A stretch of 64,000 nt of DNA from Luethyella okanaganae (GTDB taxonomy: Bacteria > Actinomycetota > Actinomycetes > Actinomycetales > Microbacteriaceae): contig NZ_JBHSTP010000002.1 in NCBI RefSeq assembly GCF_042660285.1, positions 310,001 through 374,000 of the forward strand, given 5' to 3'. Position numbers and translations under genes: made by a program. Shown here in pieces: positions 41,305 to 50,945 of this stretch. The notes below the pieces were generated by a model. The model saw only the letters and a list, made by a program, of their open reading frames with translations, was not told the DNA's origin and ran no database searches. Position 1 is the first letter of the stretch, and each line of letters begins with the position of its first letter.

Positions 41305-41823
41305 CTACTCGTCCGGGGAGGTCGGTTCGTCGTCGGCGACCCAGAGCTCGTCGTCGGCGCGGAAGGTCTGCCAGACCGCGTAGGCCACCCCGGCGGCCGC
41401 GATCACCCCCGCCGCGATAGCGACGTAGGTTCCGAAGCCTGGGCCTTTCTTCTTCTCGACCGCGACGGCTCGCGGGGCGATCCGGTTGAGCGCCGCGCGC
41501 ACTCGGGCATCCTTCGCAACATCCCCGACAGAGAGCACCGCGCCGAGGGCGTTGCCGACGGCGGGAATGACGGTGCGCTCGATGGTTGCACCGGCACCGC
41601 GCGCCAAGTCGCGGGTGGCGTCGACGCCGGGACGCATATAGTGCTGGTAGCCCTCGCGCACGCGTGGGGCGACCTCCTCACGGGTGAGGTATCCGACCTG
41701 CCGGCCGGCCTCGCGGGCGACATCGTTGGCGCGATCGAGTACAGCCTGCTGGTGCCCCCACAGTTCCTCGGCATTGCTGCGCAGTCGGTTGAGTTCCTTG
41801 CGACGTTTGCGTGACAGGCTCAT
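41305..41823 (-). CDS. Conserved hypothetical single-pass membrane protein
   Basis: 172 residues: a basic, charged helical N-terminus (SRKRRKELNRLRSNAEELWGHQQAVLDRAND), a region RDLARGAGATIERTVIPAVG, one membrane helix (FGTYVAIAAGVIAAAGVAYAVW, about 130-152), and an acidic tail (DDELWVADDEPTSPDE). Its position opposite ppiA is also seen in Microbacteriaceae. I do not recognise a function. The N-terminus looks coiled-coil, so it may be a membrane-tethered scaffold. Confidence 0.75.
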   Translation of the reverse strand: MSLSRKRRKELNRLRSNAEELWGHQQAVLDRANDVAREAGRQVGYLTREEVAPRVREGYQHYMRPGVDATRDLARGAGATIERTVIPAVGNALGAVLSVGDVAKDARVRAALNRIAPRAVAVEKKKGPGFGTYVAIAAGVIAAAGVAYAVWQTFRADDELWVADDEPTSPDE

Positions 41824-41958
41824 TATGACCCTCCATCATGTCTCTGGCGAACACACACCATCTTGCCATCGAATCGGCTGGGTGCGAGGTGGGAGTTCCG
41901 AGTTCGTTCCCGGCGAACACGCCGGATGCGTGAGATCGCCTGTGTAAGAATTGTCATC

Positions 41959-42498
41959 ATGTCCAAGCACACCGCTGTCGCAACACTCAACACGACCTAT
42001 GGGCCGATCAAAGTCAATCTGTTCGGAAACCACGCGCCAAAGACGGTCAGGAACTTCGTCGGCCTCGCGACCGGCGAGCAGGAGTGGACGCATCCCGCGA
42101 CCGGTGAGAAGAGCACGGAACCCCTCTACAACGGTGTCGTCTTTCACCGCATCATCCCCGGCTTCATGATCCAGGGCGGCGATCCGCTCGGTCAGGGTGT
42201 CGGCGGGCCCGGCTATCAGTTCGACGACGAGATCAACCCGGAGCTCGATTTCACGGCTCCCTACATGCTGGCCATGGCGAACGCGGGAGTCCAGTTCGGC
42301 AAGGGCACCAATGGGTCGCAGTTCTTCATCACGGTCGCCCCGACCACCTGGCTGCAGGGCAAGCACACCATCTTCGGAGCTGTCGAGGACGCGGAGTCGC
42401 AGGCCGTCGTCGAGAAGCTCGCCGCGGTTCCGACCGACGGGCGCGACCGTCCTCTCGACGACATCGTGATCGAGAGCATCACCATCGAGCAGGCCTAG
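41959..42498 (+). CDS. ppiA: Peptidyl-prolyl cis-trans isomerase, cyclophilin type
   Basis: 179 residues: ATLNTTYGPIKVNLFGNHAPKTVRNFVGLA, FHRIIPGFMIQGGDP, TNGSQFFIT and WLQGKHTIFGAV are the cyclophilin signatures with catalytic R in FHRII. It speeds prolyl isomerisation in the cytoplasm. ATG 41959 follows a TAAGAA-like -10 by about 8 bases, so the transcript may be near-leaderless. Homologue of mycobacterial PpiA at the same chromosomal position. Confidence 0.96.
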   Translation: MSKHTAVATLNTTYGPIKVNLFGNHAPKTVRNFVGLATGEQEWTHPATGEKSTEPLYNGVVFHRIIPGFMIQGGDPLGQGVGGPGYQFDDEINPELDFTAPYMLAMANAGVQFGKGTNGSQFFITVAPTTWLQGKHTIFGAVEDAESQAVVEKLAAVPTDGRDRPLDDIVIESITIEQA

Positions 42499-42507
42499 GC
42501 CACCCCG

Positions 42508-43347
42508 GTGAGCTCGCCATCGGATTCCGCGAGCAACTACTGCTACCGGCATCCGAATCGGCAGAGCTTCGTGCTGTGTCAGCGCTGCGGTCGCACCATC
42601 TGCCCCGAATGCCAGACCCAGGCCCCCGTCGGGGTGATCTGCCCGGAGTGCATGCGCGAGCAGCGTGCGACGGCACCGCGCACGAAGCCGGCCGCGCTCA
42701 CCCGGTTCACTGCGCAGGGCGTTCCCACCGTGACCTACGGCATCATTGCGGTGACACTCTTCGTTTTCGTGCTGCAACTGATCCCGGGTCTCGGGATCAC
42801 CCAGCTGCTCTACTATGCCGGCGCGTTCTCGATGCCGGCAAGGTTCGAGCCGTGGCGGATGTTCACGGTCGTGCTCGTGCATTCGACTGGCTTCATCTTC
42901 CATGTTCTGCTCAACATGTATACGCTGTGGATCTTCGGGCAGTTGCTCGAGGGGCTTCTCGGCAAGATCCGGTTCCTCGTCCTCTACCTGATCAGCGGGC
43001 TCGCGGGCTCGGTCGGCGTGCTGCTGCTGGGCGATCCGAGCATCACGGTCGTCGGAGCCTCAGGTGCGATCTTCGGGCTCATGGGTGCGTTCATGGTGAT
43101 CCAACGCCGTCTCGGCGGCGACATGACGCAGCTGCTGGTCCTGCTCGGCATCAACCTCGTCATCGGTTTCATCCCGAATCTCAACATCGCGTGGCAGGCC
43201 CATCTCGGCGGCCTTGTGGGCGGGGCGCTCGTCGGGTTGATCTTCGTGGAGACTCGCAAGCACAGTCAGAAGCCGCTGCAGATCGTGCTGCTCTGCGCAC
43301 TCACGCTCGTGCTCGTGCTGCTGAGTCTGCGCTACTTCGTGCTCTGA
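42508..43347 (+). CDS. Rhomboid family intramembrane protease with N-terminal zinc-binding motif
   Basis: 279 residues. The first ~50 contain cysteine/histidine pairs (NYCYRHPNRQSFVLCQRCGRTICPECQTQ, then CPECMREQ) typical of a B-box-like zinc domain in actinobacterial rhomboids. The rhomboid core follows with six helices and the catalytic GASGAIFGLMGAF (serine) and the HLGG histidine, plus EPWRMFTVVLVHSTGFIFHVLLNMYTL. It cleaves membrane substrates that are unknown. GTG at 42508 starts 9 bases after the ppiA stop, so the two may form an operon. Confidence 0.9.
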   Translation: MSSPSDSASNYCYRHPNRQSFVLCQRCGRTICPECQTQAPVGVICPECMREQRATAPRTKPAALTRFTAQGVPTVTYGIIAVTLFVFVLQLIPGLGITQLLYYAGAFSMPARFEPWRMFTVVLVHSTGFIFHVLLNMYTLWIFGQLLEGLLGKIRFLVLYLISGLAGSVGVLLLGDPSITVVGASGAIFGLMGAFMVIQRRLGGDMTQLLVLLGINLVIGFIPNLNIAWQAHLGGLVGGALVGLIFVETRKHSQKPLQIVLLCALTLVLVLLSLRYFVL

Positions 43348-43746
43348 GCGAGCGTTGTCGAGCGCGGCTTTCGCCAAGGCATCGCGCTGGGGCGCGATCA
43401 CGTGACGTGTGCCCGGAGCGGCTGGAGGCCCGGTCTCGCCTGAGCCATGAGCCCGCGGCGCCTCGGTTTCGCGTCGGAGCAGCCGGGCACGCCGATGGAT
43501 CTGGCGTCGGGGGCCGACCCTGACCGCTCGTTCTCGCTCACCAGGGCGGTCGGTCGTTCGCGCTGCCTTTCGCCGGCCGAGCGCAGCGAAGCTCCACTCG
43601 AAATGAGCGTCTCCAAAAGTTATCCACAGGCTTATTAACAGTGGGGATAGTTACAGTGGTGTAATTGTCGGCACTTGTGAGGACCAGGGCAGGACGCAAG
43701 AACCGCCGTCATCGGAGGATGGCGGCGGTCGTGGCGTGTGGCGTCG
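43348..43746. other. Spacer between rhomboid gene and crgA with DnaA box
   Basis: No supported gene. It includes a perfect DnaA box TTATCCACA at 43620-43628, in an AT-rich patch (GGCTTATTAACAGTGGG). A hairpin at 43702-43729 terminates the leftward crgA gene. The rest reads as ordinary GC-rich spacer. Confidence 0.55.
43702..43729 (-). terminator. Terminator-like hairpin after crgA
   Basis: ACCGCCGTCATC faces GATGGCGGCGGT with a short loop; on the minus strand a weak TTCTTG follows. It is 17 bases past the crgA stop. Confidence 0.55.
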
Positions 43747-43989
43747 TCAGCGCCAGCGGGTGGTCATGAGGAAGCCGATGAAGGCGATGCCGAAACCGAC
43801 GAGGATATTCCACGAGCCGAGAGCCGGCACCGGGAAACGACCCTGGCTTACATAGAAGACGATGATCCACACCAGCCCGAGCAGCATGAAGCCGAACATG
43901 ACAGGCTTGAACCAAACGGGGTTCGGGGCGTCCTCGCTGGAGCGGGGGGCGTCTGCGCGTGTGGGCTTGCTGGATTTCGTGCGTGCCAT
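43747..43989 (-). CDS. crgA: Cell division protein CrgA
   Basis: 80 residues: basic N-terminal cytoplasmic part (MARTKSSKPTRADAPRSS), two membrane helices (PVWFKPVMFGFMLLGLVWIIVF and WNILVGFGIAFIGFLM), and the loop GRFPVPALGSWN. This is the small septation protein of actinobacteria. It lies at the mycobacterial Rv0011c position. The start ATG is at 43989. Confidence 0.96.
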   Translation of the reverse strand: MARTKSSKPTRADAPRSSEDAPNPVWFKPVMFGFMLLGLVWIIVFYVSQGRFPVPALGSWNILVGFGIAFIGFLMTTRWR

Positions 43990-44123
43990 GCGTGAGATTC
44001 TATCCTGCCCGGCTGGGCGCTCCTGTCTCGGAGCGCATGTGACTGCCGACATGATCCGGACTCGGGGCGTCCGCACGGTGTACTCACAGCGGGCCGCAGC
44101 CGGCTCACAGATAGAATTGGCGC

Positions 44124-44990
44124 ATGACTGGCACGACCGAGGGCCCGATCCCGGCGCGCCGCGATCCCGAGGGCACCGGCCGTCCGGATGCCGCATCCGT
44201 GCGGCACGGCGGAGGGCGGCGTTCCGCGCGGAGGCCGCCCAGAGCCCGCCGTCGCGTGAGCCTCGTCGGCGTGCTCGGCGAGCTGCTCATCACGGGCGGC
44301 GTGCTCGTCCTCCTCTTCCTCGGTTGGAAGCTCTGGTGGAACGACTGGATCATGGCTGGTCAGCAGGCTGACGCGGCGGCGACGCAGAGTCAGACCTGGA
44401 TAGAGCAGGCGCGGGCCACAGCCGATCCGAGCCCTGATCCGGCTGCGCCCATCGACTACGGTCCCCCGGTGATCGGGCGGGTTCCAGGCGACGCCGAGAT
44501 CTTCGGCGTGCTTTATGTCCCTCGCTACGGTCCCGACTATCAGCGCAACATCGCCGAGGGCGTCGGACTCAATGTGCTCAACAGCACTCGCCTCGGCGTC
44601 GGTCGCTATCCGAGCACCCAGATGCCCGGAGAGGTCGGCAACTTCGCTCTGGCCGCGCATCGCAGTGCCTACGGCGGCGGGATGCACCTCATCAACGAGC
44701 TGCAACTCGGCGACGCGATCTATGTGCAGACGCCAGACGGCTACTACACCTACCGTTTCCGCGACCTCGAGTATGTGCAGCCGACGGCCGTCGAGGTGCT
44801 CGCGCCCGTTCCCGGCCGACCGAATGTGGCGCCGACCGATCGTCTCATCACTCTGACGACGTGCAACCCGTTCTACTCGACCGCCGAGCGCATCATCGCC
44901 TACGGTGTGTTCGAGAGCTGGCAGCCGTTGTCCGCGGGTCCGCCGGCAGAGATCGCGCAGCAGGTTGCCGCGCAGGCCAAGGGAGGCTGA
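44124..44990 (+). CDS. Class E sortase
   Basis: 288 residues. A basic N-terminus precedes one membrane helix (SLVGVLGELLITGGVLVLLFLGWKLWW), then the sortase barrel with VLYVPRYGPDYQ, the catalytic histidine in NFALAAHRSAYGGG, and the active-site loop TLTTCNPFYSTAERIIAYG (cysteine). The TLTTC and the HR pattern match class E rather than A. It anchors LPXTG-like or LAXTG-like substrates to the wall; none is encoded nearby. It is followed after 1 base by a small membrane protein gene. Confidence 0.92.
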   Translation: MTGTTEGPIPARRDPEGTGRPDAASVRHGGGRRSARRPPRARRRVSLVGVLGELLITGGVLVLLFLGWKLWWNDWIMAGQQADAAATQSQTWIEQARATADPSPDPAAPIDYGPPVIGRVPGDAEIFGVLYVPRYGPDYQRNIAEGVGLNVLNSTRLGVGRYPSTQMPGEVGNFALAAHRSAYGGGMHLINELQLGDAIYVQTPDGYYTYRFRDLEYVQPTAVEVLAPVPGRPNVAPTDRLITLTTCNPFYSTAERIIAYGVFESWQPLSAGPPAEIAQQVAAQAKGG

Positions 44991-44991
44991 C

Positions 44992-45150
44992 ATGTACGCT
45001 GCGCTCTGGCGCACCCTGCCCGGTCCGGTATGGTTGCGGATCCTGCTCGTGCTGCTGCTCATCGCGTCAGTGCTCTTCTCTCTCGTCACCTGGGTGTTCC
45101 CCTGGGTAGACTTGATCATCAACAATCAGGAAGTGACGGTAGGCACGTGA
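44992..45150 (+). CDS. Small membrane protein
   Basis: 52 residues, a single long hydrophobic stretch (VWLRILLVLLLIASVLFSLVTWVFPWV) with a short basic start and end. ATG 44992 sits directly after the sortase stop with GGGAGG upstream; its stop overlaps the glutamine amidotransferase start (GTGA). The tight placement supports a real gene. Function is unknown. Confidence 0.8.
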   Translation: MYAALWRTLPGPVWLRILLVLLLIASVLFSLVTWVFPWVDLIINNQEVTVGT

Positions 45151-45785
45151 CCCGCGTTCTCGTCATCGACAACTACGACAGCTTCGTCTACACCCTCAAC
45201 GGCTATCTGCGGGAACTCGGAGCCGAGACCGAGGTGTTGCGCAACGACGCCTTCTCGGTGGCGGATGCGGCCGCAAGGGCAGCCGAGTTCGACGCTATCC
45301 TCGTCTCGCCCGGGCCCGGAAAGCCCGCCGAAGCCGGGGTCTCGATCGCCATCGTGAAGGCGGCATTCGCAAGCGGCCAGCCACTGCTGGGCGTGTGCCT
45401 CGGTCACCAGGCGATCGCCGAGGCGTTCGGCGCCACCGTGACGAACGCCGAGGAGCTCATGCACGGCAAGACGTCGCTCGTCATTCACGACGACAGCGAC
45501 TTCTATGCGGGCGTCCCGCAACCCTTCACGGCGACGCGCTATCACTCGCTCGCGGTCGTCGATGGAACCGTGCCCGATGAGCTCGTCGTCACCTCCCGAA
45601 CCCAGGGTGGCGTCATCATGGGCCTTCGGCACGAGTCGGCGCCATTGTTCGGCGTGCAGTTCCACCCCGAATCGGTGCTCACCGAGGGCGGTTACCGGAT
45701 GCTCGGCAACTGGCTCGAGCACGCGGGACTTCTCGGCGCCGGCGACACCGCCGTCGGACTCCACCCGCTGCTCAAGCTGAGCTGA
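45147..45785 (+). CDS. Glutamine amidotransferase (PabA/TrpG family)
   Basis: 212 residues. VLVIDNYDSFVYTLNGYL, ILVSPGPGKPAEAG, GVCLGHQAIAEAFG (nucleophile C) and the late histidine in VQFHPESV are the class-I glutaminase motifs. It supplies ammonia for anthranilate or aminodeoxychorismate synthase. In this chromosomal place (beside pknB) actinobacteria carry a PabA/TrpG-like protein, but no partner subunit gene is adjacent. GTG 45147 overlaps the preceding stop by 4 bases. Confidence 0.9.
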   Translation: MTRVLVIDNYDSFVYTLNGYLRELGAETEVLRNDAFSVADAAARAAEFDAILVSPGPGKPAEAGVSIAIVKAAFASGQPLLGVCLGHQAIAEAFGATVTNAEELMHGKTSLVIHDDSDFYAGVPQPFTATRYHSLAVVDGTVPDELVVTSRTQGGVIMGLRHESAPLFGVQFHPESVLTEGGYRMLGNWLEHAGLLGAGDTAVGLHPLLKLS

Positions 45786-45874
45786 GTTCCGCCTCCGTCG
45801 GCCTCGCCGCGCGTCACCGCTCTTCGTGCCGTCCCTGGCCCGCCACCGCCGGCCCGCCGTCGCCGGCCGAGCGT

Positions 45875-45941
45875 CCTTGCGCGCCATCTTTGTGATCCGC
45901 GCCACCAAGAACGGCGTGGAACACAAAGATGGCGCGCAAGG
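45875..45941. repeat. Long intergenic hairpin with 20-bp perfect arms
   Basis: CCTTGCGCGCCATCTTTGTG at 45875-45894 is exactly complementary to 45922-45941, with a 27-base loop. It lies in the 260-base spacer between the rightward amidotransferase and the leftward pknB, so it could stop transcription from both sides, although there is no T-run. Confidence 0.9.
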
Positions 45942-46045
45942 TGGGGCGGGGGGCAGGCCGGGGACGGCAGGAACAGGGCGGAATCCGGCGGCGGAGCCGG
46001 AATGGCTGCGGGAACGAGAGCCGGTGGCTTGCGAGCGCGGAGCCG

Positions 46046-47743
<1,698 letters not shown>

Positions 47744-47808
47744 GGCGGTGCTCCCTCTCGTTCAGACGCAATCCCGCAAATCTTACCCGTGTTCGGGTGA
47801 CATTTTCC

Positions 47809-49494
47809 CTACGGTCCGACCTTCACCGTGAGGGCGGGGGAGAACGGAGAGTCGAGCTGCCCGCAGAAATACTGGAAGGTTACCTCGAAGTCCTTCGTGC
47901 CCGCGGTGATGACCGCGGTGCGCGTTCCCCCCGGGGTCTGATCCTGGACCTTGATCACCGCATCGCCCGTGACGGCGACGTTGTAGCCGCTCAGCGTCTG
48001 ACCGCTGGGGCAGCTCTGCGACTCCCACTTGACGGTGACGTCGCTGTGGGGCAGAACCGGCGCCCCGCTTCCGCTCAGTGTCGGGGCATTGGCCGGAGCG
48101 TTCGGCATCACCACGTTGCCGTGGACCGTGAGAGTGATCGTCGTGCCTTTCTGAACGTTGCCCGTCGGGTTGACGGTGTACACCTTGTCGACCTCGCCCG
48201 GCGTCGTCGCCGCGTTGCCGATCACGACGTTCGCAACGAGGCCGAGTCCCTCGACCTTGGCGCGTGCATCCGCGCTACTGAGGCCGACGAAGTCCGCCTC
48301 GCTCACGGGAACCGTGTTGACGGTCGGAGTGGGGGTGGAGGTCGTCGCCTTCGGGGTCGGGGTCGGGCTGGGCGCCGCGCTCGTGGAGATTGTCACGGGC
48401 GGCTTCTCGTCGCCCTGATTCGCGAACACCGCGATGAGCGTTCCGATGAGCACGATGACGAGGATCGCGATGAGTGCGATGAGCGGCCAGGTCCACGGAT
48501 TGCGCTTCTTCTTCTGCTTGTCGGCCTCGACGGCCTCGGCGCGGGTCGTGGTGCCGGCGGCAGGCAGCACCGTCGTCGCTTGCGTGGCGCCAGCTGACGG
48601 CATGAGCATCGTCGCGCCGGTCGTCGGCATGGCACCGCCGAGAACGGCCGGCACGGATGCCGCAGCCGCCTGGACGTCTCCGCGGCGGAGCGCTGTCGCT
48701 GCACGGGCGAGGTGGGCGGCCGAGGCGGGACGATCGGCGGGGTTCTTCGCTATGGAGGCGAACACGAGGTTGCGCACGGGCTCGGAGACCGTGATGGGGA
48801 GTTCCGGCGGAGCCTCGTTGATCTGTGCCATCGCGATCGCGACCTGTGACTCGCCCGTGAACGGGCGACGGCCGGCGAGGGACTCGTAGGCGACGATCCC
48901 GAGTGAGTAGATGTCGGTCGTCGGCGACGCCGGGTGACCGGAGGCCTGCTCGGGCGAGAGGTACTGCACGGTGCCCATGACCTGACCGGTCGCGGTCAGC
49001 GGCACCTGGTCGGCGATGCGGGCGATGCCGAAGTCGGTGATCTTGACGCGGCCGTCCGGAGTGATGAGCAGGTTGCCCGGCTTGATGTCTCGGTGCACGA
49101 GCCCGGCCGCGTGAGCGGCGTGGAGTGCAGCCCCCGTCTGCGCGACGATGTCGAGCACCTTGTCGGTCGACAGCACGTGCTCGCGCTCGAGGATCGTGGA
49201 GAGCGCTTCGCCGGGCACGAGCTCCATCACGAGGTAAGCGCTGCCCTCCTCTTCGCCGTAGTCGAAGACGTTCGCGATGCCTTCGTGATTGACGAGCGCA
49301 GCATGACGGGCCTCCGCGCGGAAACGCTCGAGGAACCCCGGGTCGCCGAGGTATTCGTCCTTGAGGATCTTGATCGCCACCTGACGGCCGATGATGAGGT
49401 CGGTAGCCTGCCACACCTCACCCATCCCGCCGATGGCAATCCGGGACTGGAGCTCGTAACGCCCCCCGAAGGTGAGCCCTGCTGTGGGTCTCAT
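47809..49494 (-). CDS. pknA: Serine/threonine protein kinase PknA with one PASTA-like domain
   Basis: 561 residues. Kinase: SRIAIGGMGEVWQATD, VAIKILKDE, LVHRDIKPGN, ITDFGIARI, and a typical C-lobe. A TM helix (PWTWPLIALIAILVIVLIGTLIAVF) is near 335-360, then a Ser/Thr/Pro-rich linker and one PASTA-like repeat (FVGLSSADARAKVEGLGLV), and a further beta-rich C-terminus. Start 49494 overlaps the pbpA stop by 4 bases. Its PASTA domain is a difference from mycobacterial PknA, which has none. Confidence 0.94.
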   Translation of the reverse strand: MRPTAGLTFGGRYELQSRIAIGGMGEVWQATDLIIGRQVAIKILKDEYLGDPGFLERFRAEARHAALVNHEGIANVFDYGEEEGSAYLVMELVPGEALSTILEREHVLSTDKVLDIVAQTGAALHAAHAAGLVHRDIKPGNLLITPDGRVKITDFGIARIADQVPLTATGQVMGTVQYLSPEQASGHPASPTTDIYSLGIVAYESLAGRRPFTGESQVAIAMAQINEAPPELPITVSEPVRNLVFASIAKNPADRPASAAHLARAATALRRGDVQAAAASVPAVLGGAMPTTGATMLMPSAGATQATTVLPAAGTTTRAEAVEADKQKKKRNPWTWPLIALIAILVIVLIGTLIAVFANQGDEKPPVTISTSAAPSPTPTPKATTSTPTPTVNTVPVSEADFVGLSSADARAKVEGLGLVANVVIGNAATTPGEVDKVYTVNPTGNVQKGTTITLTVHGNVVMPNAPANAPTLSGSGAPVLPHSDVTVKWESQSCPSGQTLSGYNVAVTGDAVIKVQDQTPGGTRTAVITAGTKDFEVTFQYFCGQLDSPFSPALTVKVGP

Positions 49495-50945
49495 TTATTC
49501 AGCACCGCCTCTAGTACCTGTTTTGCTACGGGTGCGGCGATCAGGTTGCCGTACCCTGTCTGGCCCATGCCCCCGCCGTCCTCGACGAGGACGGTGATCG
49601 CGTATTCCGGGTTGTCGGCGGGGGCGAAACCGGTGAACCAGAGCGTGTACGGATCGTTTCCGCCGTTCTCCGCGGTTCCTGTCTTACCAGCCACTTTGAC
49701 CCCATCTATTCTTGCATTACTCGCCGCGCCGTTATCGACTCCATTGACCATCATCGCGGTCATCGTCGCCGCGGTCTCGGGGGTGATCGCCTGCCGGAAG
49801 TCCTTCGGCTCGAAGGTCTGCAGCGGCATGAGATCCGGCGCGGTGATTCCCTCGACGAGTGTGGGCGCGAGCACCATTCCACCGTTGGCGATCCCGGCGG
49901 AGACCATGGCCATCTGTAGAGGTGTCGCACGCACCTCGTACTGGCCGAAGGCCGACAGCGCGGTCTGGGCATTGTCGAGTACACGCGGGTAGACGCTCGT
50001 CTCCGAGCTCATCGGGATCTTGTGCGTCACGTTGAAGCCGAACTTCTCGGCCTGTGCGCGTATGGCGTCACTGCCCAGAGCGAGGCCGAGTTGGGCCATC
50101 GGGATGTTGCACGAGAGTCGCAGGGCCGTGGCGATGGTCACCGTCTCGCCTCCCCCGCAGCTGCCCCCCTCCGTGTTCCGGATGACGGTGTTGGTTCCGG
50201 GTAGCTGGAAGGTGCCCGGGTTGGGGAACTCGCTGTCGGGCGTGTAGCGCCCGGATTCGAGAGCGGCGGCGACGACGACGAGCTTGAAGACCGATCCCGG
50301 CGGGTTGAGGTTGCCGCCGATCGCGCGGTCGATGAGCGGGTTGCCCGGGTCGGCGAGCAGGCCATCGTAGGTGTCGTTGACCAGTTGGGTGTCGTGCACG
50401 GCGAGGGCGTTCGGGTCGAAGCCGGGCTTCGACACCATCGCGCGGATTCGCCCGGTCTTGGGTTCGGTCACGATGACGGCTCCGGTGTAGTCGCCGAGGG
50501 CGTCCCACGCCGCCTGCTGGGCCACCGGGTCGATCGAGACCTCGACGGATGCGCCCTTGGGCTCCTGCCCGGTGAACAGACGTTCCAGCGAGCCGAGGAA
50601 CTGCGAGCTCGAGGTGCCGCTCAGGTAGTCGTTGAGCGATCCTTCGATCCCGGTCGGCTCGCCATTGACCGGGAAGTAGCCGGTGATCGGTGCGTAGAGA
50701 GGCCCGTTGGCGTACTGACGCTGGAACCTGTAGTCGTCGCCGACTGGCATGGATTGCGCGATCGGAGTGCCCGCCATGAGGATGGGGCCGCGCTCGACCG
50801 AGTAGCTGTCGTAGAGGGTCCGGGTGTTGTGGGCATCCGTGCTCAGATTGTCGGCCTGGAACACCTGGATGACGGTCGTCGAGCAGAGCAGGGTCACGAA
50901 CATGAGCATCACGACGATGCTCACGCGCTTGAGTTCGCGATTCAT
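49491..50945 (-). CDS. pbpA: Penicillin-binding protein PbpA (class B transpeptidase)
   Basis: 484 residues. One N-terminal membrane anchor (VSIVVMLMFVTLLCSTTVIQVF), then the PBP dimerisation part and the transpeptidase with catalytic SxxK in PGSVFKLVVVAAALE, SCN-like RLSCNIP, and KTGTAE (KTG triad). It cross-links peptidoglycan and works with RodA, whose gene ends one base into its start (TGATG overlap). The ATG at 50945 is the start; the same frame runs upstream opposite rodA with no support. Confidence 0.95.
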   Translation of the reverse strand: MNRELKRVSIVVMLMFVTLLCSTTVIQVFQADNLSTDAHNTRTLYDSYSVERGPILMAGTPIAQSMPVGDDYRFQRQYANGPLYAPITGYFPVNGEPTGIEGSLNDYLSGTSSSQFLGSLERLFTGQEPKGASVEVSIDPVAQQAAWDALGDYTGAVIVTEPKTGRIRAMVSKPGFDPNALAVHDTQLVNDTYDGLLADPGNPLIDRAIGGNLNPPGSVFKLVVVAAALESGRYTPDSEFPNPGTFQLPGTNTVIRNTEGGSCGGGETVTIATALRLSCNIPMAQLGLALGSDAIRAQAEKFGFNVTHKIPMSSETSVYPRVLDNAQTALSAFGQYEVRATPLQMAMVSAGIANGGMVLAPTLVEGITAPDLMPLQTFEPKDFRQAITPETAATMTAMMVNGVDNGAASNARIDGVKVAGKTGTAENGGNDPYTLWFTGFAPADNPEYAITVLVEDGGGMGQTGYGNLIAAPVAKQVLEAVLNK

